Assembly (NCBI RefSeq): GCF_005517195.1
Contig: NZ_CP040244.1
Location: forward strand, 3,738,001 to 3,802,000
From: Streptomyces vilmorinianum
Lineage (GTDB): Bacteria > Actinomycetota > Actinomycetes > Streptomycetales > Streptomycetaceae
Length of the DNA stretch: 64,000 nt
Direction: 5' to 3'
This document shows, piece after piece, positions 38,627 to 47,819 of this stretch. The position numbers and the translations under genes were made by a program. The notes beneath the pieces were generated by a model. That model was given only the letters and a program-made list of their open reading frames with translations. It did not search any database and was not told the origin of the DNA. How positions within the stretch are numbered: the first letter of the stretch is position 1; every line of letters begins with the position of its first letter.

Positions 38627-40330
38627 CTACGCCCGCGCCGCGCCCCCGTCGCGGCGCAGCATCAGCAGCGCCGCGTCGTCCTCCGCGTGGGGGCCGGTGG
38701 CGAGGGTGGCGAGGATGTGGTCGGCGAGTTCCTCCAGGTCGGAAGGGCCGTCCGCGAAGGCGGCGGCCAGACGGCCCAGACCGTGGTCGATGTCCTCGCC
38801 CGGCTTCTCGATCAGGCCGTCGCTGTACAGGAGCAGGGTCGCGCCGGGGGCCAGATGGGCCGTGGTGTGCGGGTAGCGGGCGAGACCCCACTCGCCGGGG
38901 AGGCCCAGCGGAGGACCGCCCGCGAGGTGGAGTGTGCCGACCGTGCCGTCGGCGCGCCGCAGCAGGGGCGGCGGGTGGCCCGCGTTGGCCGCGTGGACCT
39001 CCCCCGTGGCGAGGGTGATCCGCAGGTACTGGCAGGTGGCGAAGCGGTCGGCGTCCAGGTCGGCGAGGAACGCCGAGGCCTTGGCGAGCACGCGGTCGCA
39101 GCGGTGGCCTTCCGCCGCGTACGCCGTCATCGCGACGCGCAGCTGGCCCATGAGCCCTGCGGCCTCGGTGTCATGGCCCTGGACGTCGCCGATCGCCAGC
39201 CCGACGCCCCCGTCCGGCAGGGCCAGCGCGTCGTACCAGTCCCCACCGACACGGACCCCCTCCCGGGCGGGCCGGTAGCGCACGGTGATCCGGCCCCCGG
39301 GGGTCGCGGGGAGCCGGCGCGGCAGCATGGCGTTCTGCAGGCCGGCGGCGATCTCCCGCGACTGGTCGAGGAGCAGTACGCGGTGCAGCGCGCGGGCGAC
39401 CGCCTTCGACCAGGCGGTCATCACGGCGTGGTCCGCGGGGGTGAAGACGGCCTTCCGCTCGTAGAACACGCCCATGGCACCGACCGGCTGCCCCTCGTTC
39501 ACCAGGGGCAGGAACGCGGCGGCCGTCGCCCAGAAGCCCTCCCGATTCGGTTCGAGCCGGGGGTAGCGGTCCAGGAAGTCGCGGACGGAGGTGAAGAAGA
39601 GCGGCCTGCTCGACCGTACGACGTCGTTCAGCGGCCAGGAGTCCGCGAGCCGGGACTTGCGCGGGGGGTGGGTGGCCTCGGCGGTCAGTACGGTGCGGAC
39701 GAAACGCAGCCGCCCCTGCTCGAGGACGGCGAGGGACATGGCCCCGGCGCCGAGCCGGCGCGCGCTGCGCTCGTCGCCGAGGACCGCGGCGACGTCCTCG
39801 ACGCTCATCGCCCGGGCCAGCGCGAGCACGCCCTCGCCCAGGGCGCCCAGCCGCTCGTGGTCCTCCTCGCCGTCCCGGTCCTCCTCGCCGTCCCGGTCCT
39901 CCTGGCCGGGCAGGCCGCGGCCCGCGCCGCCGTCCCGGCGGGCGGACGGCGACAGATCCAGGGTGGCGTCACGGACCACCCCCACGAGCTGTGCGGGCCC
40001 GTCCACGCCCCCGCGTACGACGCTTCCCGTGGCGTGCGTCCAGCGGCTGCCGCCGTCATGGAGACGGACGTGGAAGTAGGTGCTGTACGTCGATGTCCGG
40101 CCGGCCAGGAGATCCGCGGCGAGCCGCGACAGGAGCGCCCGGTCGGCCGGCGGGATCCGGGAGCGCAGATCGGCCGTCCGCCCCTTGTACTCGGTCGGCG
40201 ACAGACCGAGCACGGTACGGCCCACGGCGTCCAGGACCAGGCGGCCGGTCGCCGGCACCCAGACGAAACAGCCCACGCCGGCCGCCGCGAGCGCCTCGCC
40301 CCGGTCGAGCCGCGGCCCCATGCCATCCAT
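38627..40330 (-). CDS. PAS-GAF-SpoIIE serine phosphatase
   Basis: 567 residues from the ATG at 40330 (a second ATG three codons on is possible). A PAS domain (about 10-125), an acidic linker with a duplicated DRDGEE unit (about 143-157), a GAF domain (about 165-320) and a PP2C/SpoIIE phosphatase domain (about 345-560) are in order. The phosphatase shows VGGDWYDALALPDGGVGLAI, GDVQGHD, NAGHPPPLL, LLYSDGLIE and EDDAALLMLR. Streptomyces has many such proteins, which dephosphorylate anti-anti-sigma factors. The input signal is unknown. Confidence 0.92.
   Translation of the reverse strand: MDGMGPRLDRGEALAAAGVGCFVWVPATGRLVLDAVGRTVLGLSPTEYKGRTADLRSRIPPADRALLSRLAADLLAGRTSTYSTYFHVRLHDGGSRWTHATGSVVRGGVDGPAQLVGVVRDATLDLSPSARRDGGAGRGLPGQEDRDGEEDRDGEEDHERLGALGEGVLALARAMSVEDVAAVLGDERSARRLGAGAMSLAVLEQGRLRFVRTVLTAEATHPPRKSRLADSWPLNDVVRSSRPLFFTSVRDFLDRYPRLEPNREGFWATAAAFLPLVNEGQPVGAMGVFYERKAVFTPADHAVMTAWSKAVARALHRVLLLDQSREIAAGLQNAMLPRRLPATPGGRITVRYRPAREGVRVGGDWYDALALPDGGVGLAIGDVQGHDTEAAGLMGQLRVAMTAYAAEGHRCDRVLAKASAFLADLDADRFATCQYLRITLATGEVHAANAGHPPPLLRRADGTVGTLHLAGGPPLGLPGEWGLARYPHTTAHLAPGATLLLYSDGLIEKPGEDIDHGLGRLAAAFADGPSDLEELADHILATLATGPHAEDDAALLMLRRDGGAARA
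39860..39895. repeat. Two tandem 18-bp coding repeats
   Basis: GTCCTCCTCGCCGTCCCG occurs twice in a row, followed by a partial third. It encodes the acidic DRDGEE linker of the PAS-GAF-SpoIIE protein and could vary in copy number between strains. Confidence 0.7.
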
Positions 40331-40340
40331 GCGAGGCCGG

Positions 40341-40595
40341 TCAGCGCCTGGCGCGCCGTCGGGCGAGGAACACCCCGAGGACCAGCCCTACGGCGAGGGT
40401 GACCGTGAGCACGCCCCAGAGCGGCAGCGTGACGTCGGGGACCCACAGAGTGACCGTGACCGATCCCGTGTTCGCGGCGATGAACCAGATCGCGAGGGCC
40501 GCGAGCGCCACGAAGCCGATCGTGCGCAGACGCAGATCCCGGCCCTTCACCGTCAGGGTCGAGGGACGGTGGGGCGTGGATGCCTTGGTGGTCAT
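40341..40595 (-). CDS. LapA-domain small membrane protein
   Basis: 84 residues from the ATG at 40595. A polar N-terminus of 25 residues, a first helix (TIGFVALAALAIWFIAANTG), a short strand SVTVTLWVPDVTLPLW and a second helix (GVLTVTLAVGLVLGVFLA) ending RRRARR fit the LapA/YciS-like family of two-helix membrane proteins. Function in actinobacteria is unknown. Its stop is 11 bp before the phosphatase start, so the two may be co-transcribed. Confidence 0.75.
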   Translation of the reverse strand: MTTKASTPHRPSTLTVKGRDLRLRTIGFVALAALAIWFIAANTGSVTVTLWVPDVTLPLWGVLTVTLAVGLVLGVFLARRRARR

Positions 40596-40708
40596 GGGTC
40601 GATTATCGGGCGATTCGGGCGATTGATTGACTTCATCCCGATATTCTCGCCCGAGTACGCCCGGTCGGCCCGCGCGGCGGGCCGACCGGGCGGAGCGGCC
40701 GCGGCCGC

Positions 40709-42079
40709 TCACCCCTCCAGCAGCGCGCCCATCCACGACTCGATCGCGTCGGGCGTACGCGGCAGCGCGTCGGACATCAGCCGCGCCCCGCCCTCCGTGA
40801 TCACCAGGTCGTCCTCGATCCGTACCCCGATGCCGCGCAGCTCGGGAGGCAGGGTCTCGTCGTCCGGCTGGAAGTACAGGCCCGGCTCGACCGTCAGGAC
40901 ATGGCCCTCCGCGAGAACGCCGTCCAGATACGTCTCCGCCCGGGCCTGCGCGCAGTCGTGCACGTCGAGGCCGAGCATGTGCCCGCTGCTGCACAGGGTG
41001 TAGCGCCGGTACAGGTCGCCCGTCGCGTCCTTGAGGACGCCCCAGTCGGCGAGCCCCTCGGCGATCACCCGCATGCCCGCCCGGTGGAAGTCCCGGAAGC
41101 TGGCGCCGGGGCGCAGCGCCGCGATCCCCGCCTCCTGCGCGGCCAGGACCAGTTCGTACACCTGGCGCTGGACGGGGGAGAAGCGGCCCGAGAGGGGCAG
41201 GGTCCGGGTGATGTCGGCGGTGTAGAGCGTGTCCGTCTCCACGCCCGCGTCGAGCAGCAGCAGGTCGTCGCGGTCGAGCCGGCCGTCGTTGCGGATCCAG
41301 TGCAGGACGCAGGCGTGCGCGCCGGAGGCCGCGATGGTCTCGTACCCGGTGCCGTTGCCCTCGGCGCGGGCGCGCAGGTCGAAGATCCCCTCGATCCACC
41401 GCTCGCCGCGGGGATGGGCCAGCGCCCGGGGGAGCGCCCGCACCACGTCCTCGAAACCGGTCGTGGTGTGGTCCACCGCGGCCTGCAGCTGCGACACCTC
41501 CCAGACGTCCTTGACCAGCCTGAGCTCGCTGAGCACGGAGGCCAGCTCGGTGTCGGTCGCCGCGTCGCGGCCGGGCGGCAGCGCACCGCCGTCGTCGAGG
41601 CGGACGCAGCGGATCCCGGTGAGGCGCTCGGCCTCGGCGAGGTCCGGACGGCGTCCCACCCAGAACTCGCCGTACCGGCGATCCCGGTAGAACTCCTCGC
41701 CCCCGTCGCGCGATGAGCGGGGCCGCACGTGCAGCACGGCCTCGTGCCCCCGCTCGCCGTCCGGCTCCAGGACCAGTACATGACCGGCCTGGTCCTCGCC
41801 GGTCAGCCCGGTCAGCCAGGCGTACGCGCTGTGCGGGCGGAAGCGGTGGTCGCAGTCGTTGGAGCGGACGCGCAGCTCGCCCGCCGGGACGATCAGCCGC
41901 TCACCGGGAAAGCGGGCGGAGAGGCGGGCCCGCCGGGCGGGCGTCAGTCCCGACCCCGGGACCCGGGCGTCCTGCGGCAGCGGCGAGGGAGCCCAGCCCC
42001 GCGCCATGAACGCGGCGAGCTCCGGGGACACCGACAGGTCGTGGCTGGTGGTGTGCGGTCGTGCGGACACCTCGGTCAT
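40709..42079 (-). CDS. pepP: Xaa-Pro aminopeptidase (aminopeptidase P)
   Basis: 456 residues from the ATG at 42079. An N-terminal AMP_N domain (about 45-185) and the M24 pita-bread metallopeptidase domain (about 200-445) are present. Metal ligands are visible in LLLDAGVETDTLYTADITRT (two Asp), CSSGHMLGLDVHD (His), TVEPGLYF (Glu) and GIGVRIEDDLVIT (Glu). It removes N-terminal residues preceding proline; cytoplasmic. Upstream, A/T-rich sequence around 42150-42175 probably holds its promoter. Confidence 0.93.
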   Translation of the reverse strand: MTEVSARPHTTSHDLSVSPELAAFMARGWAPSPLPQDARVPGSGLTPARRARLSARFPGERLIVPAGELRVRSNDCDHRFRPHSAYAWLTGLTGEDQAGHVLVLEPDGERGHEAVLHVRPRSSRDGGEEFYRDRRYGEFWVGRRPDLAEAERLTGIRCVRLDDGGALPPGRDAATDTELASVLSELRLVKDVWEVSQLQAAVDHTTTGFEDVVRALPRALAHPRGERWIEGIFDLRARAEGNGTGYETIAASGAHACVLHWIRNDGRLDRDDLLLLDAGVETDTLYTADITRTLPLSGRFSPVQRQVYELVLAAQEAGIAALRPGASFRDFHRAGMRVIAEGLADWGVLKDATGDLYRRYTLCSSGHMLGLDVHDCAQARAETYLDGVLAEGHVLTVEPGLYFQPDDETLPPELRGIGVRIEDDLVITEGGARLMSDALPRTPDAIESWMGALLEG

Positions 42080-42259
42080 GAGGACTCCGAAGGCGAGGAG
42101 GGGATGGGGAAGATGGTGCGGCTGCGGACACGGCGCGGACGAGCGCGTAGTGCAATTTCACATTACTATGTCACACGGCATCTCGGGGCGCGAGGGCCCG
42201 CGAGGGCCCCATATCCCGGCCTCGAAGGGGAATCCGGCCCGCAGACGTCCCGACGCGTC

Positions 42260-43687
42260 CTACGGCCCTGACTCCGGTAGGTGCTCACGCTCCAAGGGGC
42301 GCGTCGCGGGGCCCTGAAGGACGCTGCCGTCGGCCGCGAAGCGCGAGCCGTGGCACGGGCACTCCCACGTGCCCTCCAGGTCGTCGAAGCCGAGCTCGCA
42401 CCCCATGTGGGTGCAGCGCGGCGGCCTGCCGACGAGGTAGTGGCGTGCCACCGACAACTGCGCCCGGGTCACGTCGGGGTACTCCCGCAGCGGCAGATGG
42501 CGGCGCGGATCGAAGAGCTCGGTCCAGTCGGGGCGCGGCGCGCCCGTCACATGCGCGGCGAGCAGACGTCCCGCCATCACCCCGTTGCTCATGCCCCAGC
42601 CACCGAACCCGGTGGCCACGAAGACGTGTTGCGTGTCCGGGTGCTCATGACCGACGTACGGCAGGTGATCCGCGGACCGTACGTCCTGCGCGGCCCACCG
42701 ATAGGAGGGCGGTGTGTCACCGAAGCCCGGGAACGTGCCGCGGGCCCATCCGGTGAGCCGTTCGAGGCGCTCGCCCGGGTGATCCGTGCCGGGCACGAAG
42801 GCCTCGCCGGTGACGATCAGGAGCCGGTGGTCCTCGTCGTAGGGCGCGGTGCGCACCGAACGCGTGCTGTCCTCGGGCGTGAGGTACATGCCCTGGGGTG
42901 CGGCCGTGGTGGCCACGGGCGCGGCCACCACCAGTTCGCGGCGGACCGTCAGCCTGGCCAGGAGCGAGGTGTGCACGGTCAGCGGGAAGTTCGTGGCCAT
43001 GACGACGTCCTGCGCGTGGACCGTCGCGCCGCCCTCGGTGGTCAGCCGGCAGTCCGTGTGCTCCTGCAGGTCGGTGACCCGGGTCTCCTCGTGGATCGTG
43101 CCGCCCCGGGCGACGAGGTCCTCGGCGAGGCCGAGCAGGAACTTGCGGGGGTGGAAGAGGAGCTGACCGTCCAGCCGGACGGCCGCGGCCACCGGGAAGG
43201 GCAGTTCGGTCTCCGTGACGTACGCGGCGTCGAGCCCCGCGTCCAGCGCCGCGGCCGCCTCGGCGCGGATCTCCCCGGCCCGCCCCTCGTCCGTCACGTA
43301 GATGTAGGCCGGGGCGCGCTCCAGCTCGGCGTCGATTCCGATCTCGGCGCACAGGCCGACGACGTGCTCGAGGGCCTCCTGCTGGGCGCGGGCGTACCGG
43401 GCGGCGGCGGTGGCCCCGAGCGTGTCGCGCAGCCGCGCGTAGATGAGTCCGTGCAGCGAGGTGAGTTTGCCCGTGGTGTGGCCGGAGACCCCGGAGGCGA
43501 TCCGGCCGGCTTCGAGGAGCACGACCTCGCGGCCCGCGCGGACGAGCTCGTGGGCGGTGCACAGGCCCGCGATGCCGCCGCCGATGACGACGACGTCGGC
43601 CGTGAGGTCGTCGGTGAGGGCGGGCCGTCCGGGCGAGGGGGTGCCGTGCATCCAGTACGAGGGGCCGAGGCCGGCTTCGGTCGGCAT
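42260..43687 (-). CDS. FAD-dependent oxidoreductase with C-terminal Rieske domain
   Basis: 475 residues from the ATG at 43687. The N-terminal DAO-type FAD domain (about 28-380) shows VVVIGGGIAGLCTAHELVRA, VVLLEAGRIASGVSGHTTGK and a C-terminal FVATGFGGWGMSNGVMAG. A Rieske [2Fe-2S] domain (about 410-470) has the ligand pairs in CTHMGCELGFDDLEGTWECP-CHGS. This fusion is common in soil bacteria next to genes for amine or stress metabolism; the substrate is unknown. Cytoplasmic; probably monocistronic. Confidence 0.92.
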   Translation of the reverse strand: MPTEAGLGPSYWMHGTPSPGRPALTDDLTADVVVIGGGIAGLCTAHELVRAGREVVLLEAGRIASGVSGHTTGKLTSLHGLIYARLRDTLGATAAARYARAQQEALEHVVGLCAEIGIDAELERAPAYIYVTDEGRAGEIRAEAAAALDAGLDAAYVTETELPFPVAAAVRLDGQLLFHPRKFLLGLAEDLVARGGTIHEETRVTDLQEHTDCRLTTEGGATVHAQDVVMATNFPLTVHTSLLARLTVRRELVVAAPVATTAAPQGMYLTPEDSTRSVRTAPYDEDHRLLIVTGEAFVPGTDHPGERLERLTGWARGTFPGFGDTPPSYRWAAQDVRSADHLPYVGHEHPDTQHVFVATGFGGWGMSNGVMAGRLLAAHVTGAPRPDWTELFDPRRHLPLREYPDVTRAQLSVARHYLVGRPPRCTHMGCELGFDDLEGTWECPCHGSRFAADGSVLQGPATRPLEREHLPESGP

Positions 43688-43775
43688 GGCGCGCTCCTTC
43701 CCACGGGGCTGCTGCCCCGCGCGTGCCCGGAGGGCCGCGGACCATGCGCGGAGCGCCGATCAGGAGCCTGCTCCC

Positions 43776-43808
43776 GGGCCGGCGGGCGCGGGCCGGCGGG
43801 CGCGGGCC
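43776..43808. repeat. Short tandem 14-bp repeat
   Basis: GGGCCGGCGGGCGC occurs twice back to back (43776-43789 and 43790-43803), followed by GGGCC. It lies in the gap downstream of the adenylation-acyltransferase gene. Confidence 0.7.
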
Positions 43809-43811
43809 TAC

Positions 43812-43836
43812 GGGCCGACGGCGCCCCGGTCGGCCC
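43812..43836. terminator. Possible terminator after the adenylation-acyltransferase gene
   Basis: GGGCCGAC (43812-43819) and GTCGGCCC (43829-43836) form an 8-bp stem with a 9-nt loop, 16 bp beyond the leftward stop. It is weaker than the others in the window. Confidence 0.4.
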
Positions 43837-43851
43837 CGCGGTCGCCCCCGC

Positions 43852-46551
43852 TCAGGTCGCGGGCCGGGGCGCGAGCGGCCGCAGCGCCGGCAGCCGCCGC
43901 GTCACCTGCGAGGTCGCCGCCGCGAAGGCGACGCCGAACAGGAGGGCGGCGGCCAGGGCGAGGAGCGGGTAGGCGTCCAGACGGGGGAAGACCTGCCAGT
44001 GGGTGACGTAGATGTAGAGGGAGCTGCCCGCCAGGAGCCCCGCGAGGCGGTTGAGCACACCGAGGCTGGGCAGCCTGCGCACCCAGATCAGCAGGACCAG
44101 ACCGCCGACGACGACCGCCTCGCGAGCGGGCTGGCCGAAGAGGCCCGGGACGGTCGCGAGGGCGACCGCCGTGACCGCCGCCCGCTGCGCCACACCGCAG
44201 GCGCGGGCCGCGGCCCAGCCCATGCCGAAGAGCCAGAAGAGCGTGGCGGCCAGCGGCACATGGCCCTGGGCGTCGAGGCCCAGCAGGTCGTAACGGCCCA
44301 CGAGCCCCACGCCGGTGAGAACCATCGGGAAGGCGAACGGGAAGCGCCGCTCGGCACGGTCGGCGTACGGGAACGCCAGCAGCGCACTGACCAGGAGCAG
44401 CGTGTAGACGAGGGACTCGACGAACCAGAAACCGTCGTTCGGCCCGAGCAGACTGGTGAGCAGGAACACCGTACGGACGCCGTAGTCGTCCGTGACCAGC
44501 ATCATCAGGGCCAGCCAGGCCGTGCAGGGCAGGACGATGCGCATCAGGCTCCGTCCGATGCCCCGCACCCGGTCCGCGCGGCCCGCCGGAGTGAGGTGGA
44601 AGCGGGCGAAGTTGTACCCGGCGACACCGAGCAGCACATGGGCGCCGCCCTTCACCGTGAAGATCTGGATGTGCGAGCCCACGATCAGCACGATGGCGAC
44701 CGCGCGCAGCGCGATCCCGGTCTCCACGGTCCGCGCCCGGGCCCGTACCCGAGCCGGAATCCGTGCGCGTATCCGTGCGCGCATCCGGGCGAGGCGGCCG
44801 TCCGGAGCCGGGGCGGACTCCTCGTGGGTCCCGAGCCGCGGGGTGGCGGCGGCGCGCAGCTCGCGCAGGGGCAGCAGATGCCAGTGGTCGGGGAGCGTGC
44901 CGAGCGTCTCCTCCAGGTGGAGGGACATCTCGACGTAGCTGAGTGAGTCTCCGCCGAGGCCCACGAAGCTGCTGTCCGGCGTCACGTCGTCGCGATCGAG
45001 GATCGTCGCGTACAAGCGCACCAGATCCTCGTGCGACCCGTCGCCGGGTGACAGCGGCGCAAGATCGATGCCCCGCAGGGCCTCAGCCACCGACCCGTAG
45101 TCGATCTTGCCGGTGGTGAGCCGCGGCAGCGCCGGCAGGGCGCCGACCCGTACGGCGCGGGCCGGCAGTCCGCACAGGCCGGTGACCCGCCGCCGTACCG
45201 GACCGGCCTCGAAGGCCCCGGGATCGCCCTCGACCGCGACGAGGAGTTCGTCGTCGGCGCCCACGCAGGCGGCCACGACCCCCTCCGCGGCGAGCACGGT
45301 CTCGATCTGCTGCGGATCGATCCGCAGGCCGAGGATCTTCGCGAACCGGCTGGTGCGCCCGACGACCTCGTACAGCCCGTCGGCCGCGCGCCGGGCGACG
45401 TCGCCCGTGGGCAGTTCGCTCAGGGTGCGGCCGAGGCCGAGGTCCCGCGGGCTCTCGGCATAACCGAGCATCACGTTGGGGCCGGAGTACAGCAGTTCGC
45501 CGGTGCTGCCGCCGTCGTCCTCTCCGGTCCACTCGGGCAGCGGCCGGAGCCGGAAGGCGCCACCGGGGATCGGGACACCCACCGCTCCCGGCCTGCTCTC
45601 GGCGAGCTCGGGCGGCAGGTACGCCATGCGCGCGGTCGCCTCGGTCTGCCCGTACATGACGAAGAGGTCCCAGCCGCGCGCGCGCCCGAGCGCCGCGTAG
45701 CGCGCGACCCGGTCGGGGGCGAGCCGCCCGCCGGCCTGCGTCACGTACCGCAGATGGGGCAGGTCCATCGCGTCGAAGCCGATCCGGTCCAGCAGGTCGA
45801 AGGTGTACGGGACGCCGGCGAAGGTGGTCGCCCGGGCGGCCCTGAACCGGTCCCAGAAACAGGCGTCGGACACGGAGAGGTCGGTGAGGAGCAGTCCGGC
45901 GCCGCGCAGCAGGTGGCTGTGCACGACCGAGAGGCCGTAGCAGTAGTGCAGGGGCAGGGTGGTCGCGGCCACGTCCGTGTCGCGGATATCGAGGTACTGG
46001 GCGATCGCCGCCGCGTTCGACTGCAGGTTCTCGTGGGAGAGACGGACCAGCTTGGGCGATCCGGTGGAGCCGGAGGTGCTCAGGAGCAGCGCCAGATCGG
46101 GGTGGAGGGTGTGCGCCGTCTCGGCGCGGCGCTCGTCGAGGACCCACCCCGACCGGGTGAGGCCGTCAGGGGCGACCCCCTCGCCCCTCTCGCCCCCCTC
46201 GCCTCCGCAGCCCCGCTCGTCACCCGGGCGGGCGATGACATCGGGGTCGTACGCCTCGATCAGCGACCGTACGGCGTCCGGGTGGTCGCCCGGCACGAGG
46301 AGCAGCGGGTTGCCCGAGGCGAGCGCGGCCAGGTGGACCACGAGGGCGTCGAGGGTGTTGGCGGCGACGAGCAGCACCAGACGGCGGGCGGTCCCGAGGC
46401 GTTCGGCGACGGCCTGGACCCGGGCCGCGAGCTCCCGGTAGGACACCGCCCCGTCGGTCGTGAGAACCGCGGTGCGGTCGCCGTGAGCTGCGAGGTCTGC
46501 GGCGAACGGGACGGTCCGGGTGTCGGGGAGGAGGAGCGGTGGTGCTGTCAC
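43852..46551 (-). CDS. Adenylation - carrier protein - membrane acyltransferase fusion
   Basis: 899 residues from a GTG at 46551. An AMP-binding domain (about 8-505) has LLLSTSGSTGSPKLVRLSHE, MYGQTEATARMAYLP and the C-terminal TTGKIDYGSVAEAL lysine. A carrier domain (about 505-585) has the phosphopantetheine serine near residue 535 in VGLGGDSLSYVEM. After an Arg-rich linker, about ten membrane helices (about 610-885) resemble acyltransferase-3 proteins. The order suggests an acid is activated, loaded on the carrier and then transferred at the membrane to an unknown acceptor. The gene is divergent from an Fe(III) ABC importer, and an iron-box-like site lies 10 bp before its start, so it is probably made under iron limitation. 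Confidence 0.85.
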   Translation of the reverse strand: MTAPPLLLPDTRTVPFAADLAAHGDRTAVLTTDGAVSYRELAARVQAVAERLGTARRLVLLVAANTLDALVVHLAALASGNPLLLVPGDHPDAVRSLIEAYDPDVIARPGDERGCGGEGGERGEGVAPDGLTRSGWVLDERRAETAHTLHPDLALLLSTSGSTGSPKLVRLSHENLQSNAAAIAQYLDIRDTDVAATTLPLHYCYGLSVVHSHLLRGAGLLLTDLSVSDACFWDRFRAARATTFAGVPYTFDLLDRIGFDAMDLPHLRYVTQAGGRLAPDRVARYAALGRARGWDLFVMYGQTEATARMAYLPPELAESRPGAVGVPIPGGAFRLRPLPEWTGEDDGGSTGELLYSGPNVMLGYAESPRDLGLGRTLSELPTGDVARRAADGLYEVVGRTSRFAKILGLRIDPQQIETVLAAEGVVAACVGADDELLVAVEGDPGAFEAGPVRRRVTGLCGLPARAVRVGALPALPRLTTGKIDYGSVAEALRGIDLAPLSPGDGSHEDLVRLYATILDRDDVTPDSSFVGLGGDSLSYVEMSLHLEETLGTLPDHWHLLPLRELRAAATPRLGTHEESAPAPDGRLARMRARIRARIPARVRARARTVETGIALRAVAIVLIVGSHIQIFTVKGGAHVLLGVAGYNFARFHLTPAGRADRVRGIGRSLMRIVLPCTAWLALMMLVTDDYGVRTVFLLTSLLGPNDGFWFVESLVYTLLLVSALLAFPYADRAERRFPFAFPMVLTGVGLVGRYDLLGLDAQGHVPLAATLFWLFGMGWAAARACGVAQRAAVTAVALATVPGLFGQPAREAVVVGGLVLLIWVRRLPSLGVLNRLAGLLAGSSLYIYVTHWQVFPRLDAYPLLALAAALLFGVAFAAATSQVTRRLPALRPLAPRPAT

Positions 46552-46560
46552 GGACGCATC

Positions 46561-46579
46561 GTAGGCAAGGCTTACCTCA
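46561..46579. promoter_or_regulatory. Iron-box-like site for the adenylation-acyltransferase gene
   Basis: GTAGGCAAGGCTTACCTCA matches about 14 of 19 positions of the Streptomyces DmdR1/IdeR iron-box consensus TTAGGTTAGGCTAACCTAA. It lies directly upstream of the leftward start at 46551. Confidence 0.55.
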
Positions 46580-46701
46580 TCGCCTAGTCACAGAAGCATC
46601 ACAGCTGATCCACAGCGTGCACACACGTGTCACCCGTCTCGGGCGCCACGCGCCCCACGTCCGGCGCCTGTGTCACCTGCGACACAGCGGCCGCCCTCCA
46701 C

Positions 46702-46730
46702 TTGACCTTTAGGTTAGCTTTACCTTATTC
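46702..46730 (+). promoter_or_regulatory. Promoter with iron box for the Fe(III) ABC importer
   Basis: TTGACC (-35, 46702-46707) and TTATTC (-10, 46725-46730) are 17 bp apart. The spacer is filled by TTAGGTTAGCTTTACCTTA (46709-46727), which matches the DmdR1/IdeR iron box well. A repressor bound with ferrous iron there would block RNA polymerase. The importer start is 64 bp downstream. Confidence 0.8.
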
Positions 46731-46794
46731 CTAAGGCGTTCAGTAGACCCCAGGCCTCCGCGGTCCTCCGCGGCACCGCGAGGAAGGCATCTCG

Positions 46795-47814
46795 ATGCGA
46801 CGCCCCCTGATTCGCCGTCTGACCGTGTTCGCCGCGGCAGCGCTGCTCGTCCCCGCGCTCACGAGCTGCGGCAGCGACGAGGACGACGCCGGTCTCGTCA
46901 TCTACTCCGGGCGCAACGAGAACCTCGTCAAGCCGCTGCTCGACGAGCTGGAGGCGGCCGTCGGCACGACCGTCGCCGTCCGCTACGGCGACAGCGCCGA
47001 ACTCTCCGCCCAGATCCTCGAAGAGGGTGACAAGACCAAGGCCGGGCTGTTCTTCTCCCAGGACGCCGGGGCGCTCGGCGCCCTCTCCACCCAGGGCCGG
47101 CTGCAGAAGCTCCCCGACGCCACGCTGAACCAGGTCGACGCCGCCTTCCGCGGCGGCAACGGCGACTGGGTGGGCACCTCGGGCCGGGTGCGCGTCCTCG
47201 CGTACGACCCGAAGCAGGTCACCAAGGTGCCCGACAGCGTGCACGAGCTGGTCAAGCCCGAGTGGAAGGGCAAGATCGGCTTCGTCCCGACCAACGCCTC
47301 CTTCCAGTCGTTCGTCACGGGCATGCGCGTCCTCGAGGGCGACGAGGCCACCCGTACCTGGCTCAAGGGCCTCAAGGCCAACGAGCCCAAGGCGTACGAG
47401 AACAACCTCAAGGTGATGGACGCCGTCGGCTCCGGCGAGGTCGCCCTCGGCCTGGTCAACCACTACTACTGGTACGAGCAGGTCGCCGAGAAGGGCGAGG
47501 ACAAGGTCGGCGCGAAGATCCACTTCCTGCCCGGCGGCGACCCCGGCGCGCTCGTCAACACCGCCGGCGTCGGCATCGTCAAGGGCGGCAAGGGGTCCGA
47601 CGTCGCCCAGAAGGCCGTGGACTTCCTGCTCTCCAAGAAGGCGCAGACCTACTTCGCCGAGGAGACGAAGGAGTACCCGCTGGCCGCCGGTGTCCCCACC
47701 ACGACCAAGGACCTGCCGCCGCTGGAGTCCCTGGACGCCCCGAAGATCGACCTCGGCAAGCTCGAATCGCTTCAGGAGACCCTGAAGATGCTTCAGGACG
47801 TCGGGCTGGTCTGA
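46795..47814 (+). CDS. Fe(III) ABC transporter, substrate-binding lipoprotein
   Basis: 339 residues from the ATG at 46795. Signal peptide with lipobox LTSC (Cys about residue 25). It is a type of bacterial transferrin-like FbpA/FutA protein: LVIYSGRNENLVKPLLDELE at the start, FFSQDAGALGALSTQGRL, KPEWKGKIGFVPTNASFQSF and the NHYYWYEQ tyrosines likely to bind ferric iron. First of three coupled genes under an iron box. Confidence 0.93.
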   Translation: MRRPLIRRLTVFAAAALLVPALTSCGSDEDDAGLVIYSGRNENLVKPLLDELEAAVGTTVAVRYGDSAELSAQILEEGDKTKAGLFFSQDAGALGALSTQGRLQKLPDATLNQVDAAFRGGNGDWVGTSGRVRVLAYDPKQVTKVPDSVHELVKPEWKGKIGFVPTNASFQSFVTGMRVLEGDEATRTWLKGLKANEPKAYENNLKVMDAVGSGEVALGLVNHYYWYEQVAEKGEDKVGAKIHFLPGGDPGALVNTAGVGIVKGGKGSDVAQKAVDFLLSKKAQTYFAEETKEYPLAAGVPTTTKDLPPLESLDAPKIDLGKLESLQETLKMLQDVGLV

Positions 47815-47819
47815 GGGGT

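Noticed and set aside
39860..39895. Direct repeats as a possible CRISPR array
   Set aside because: There are only two full 18-bp units, with no spacers, in frame inside a phosphatase gene.
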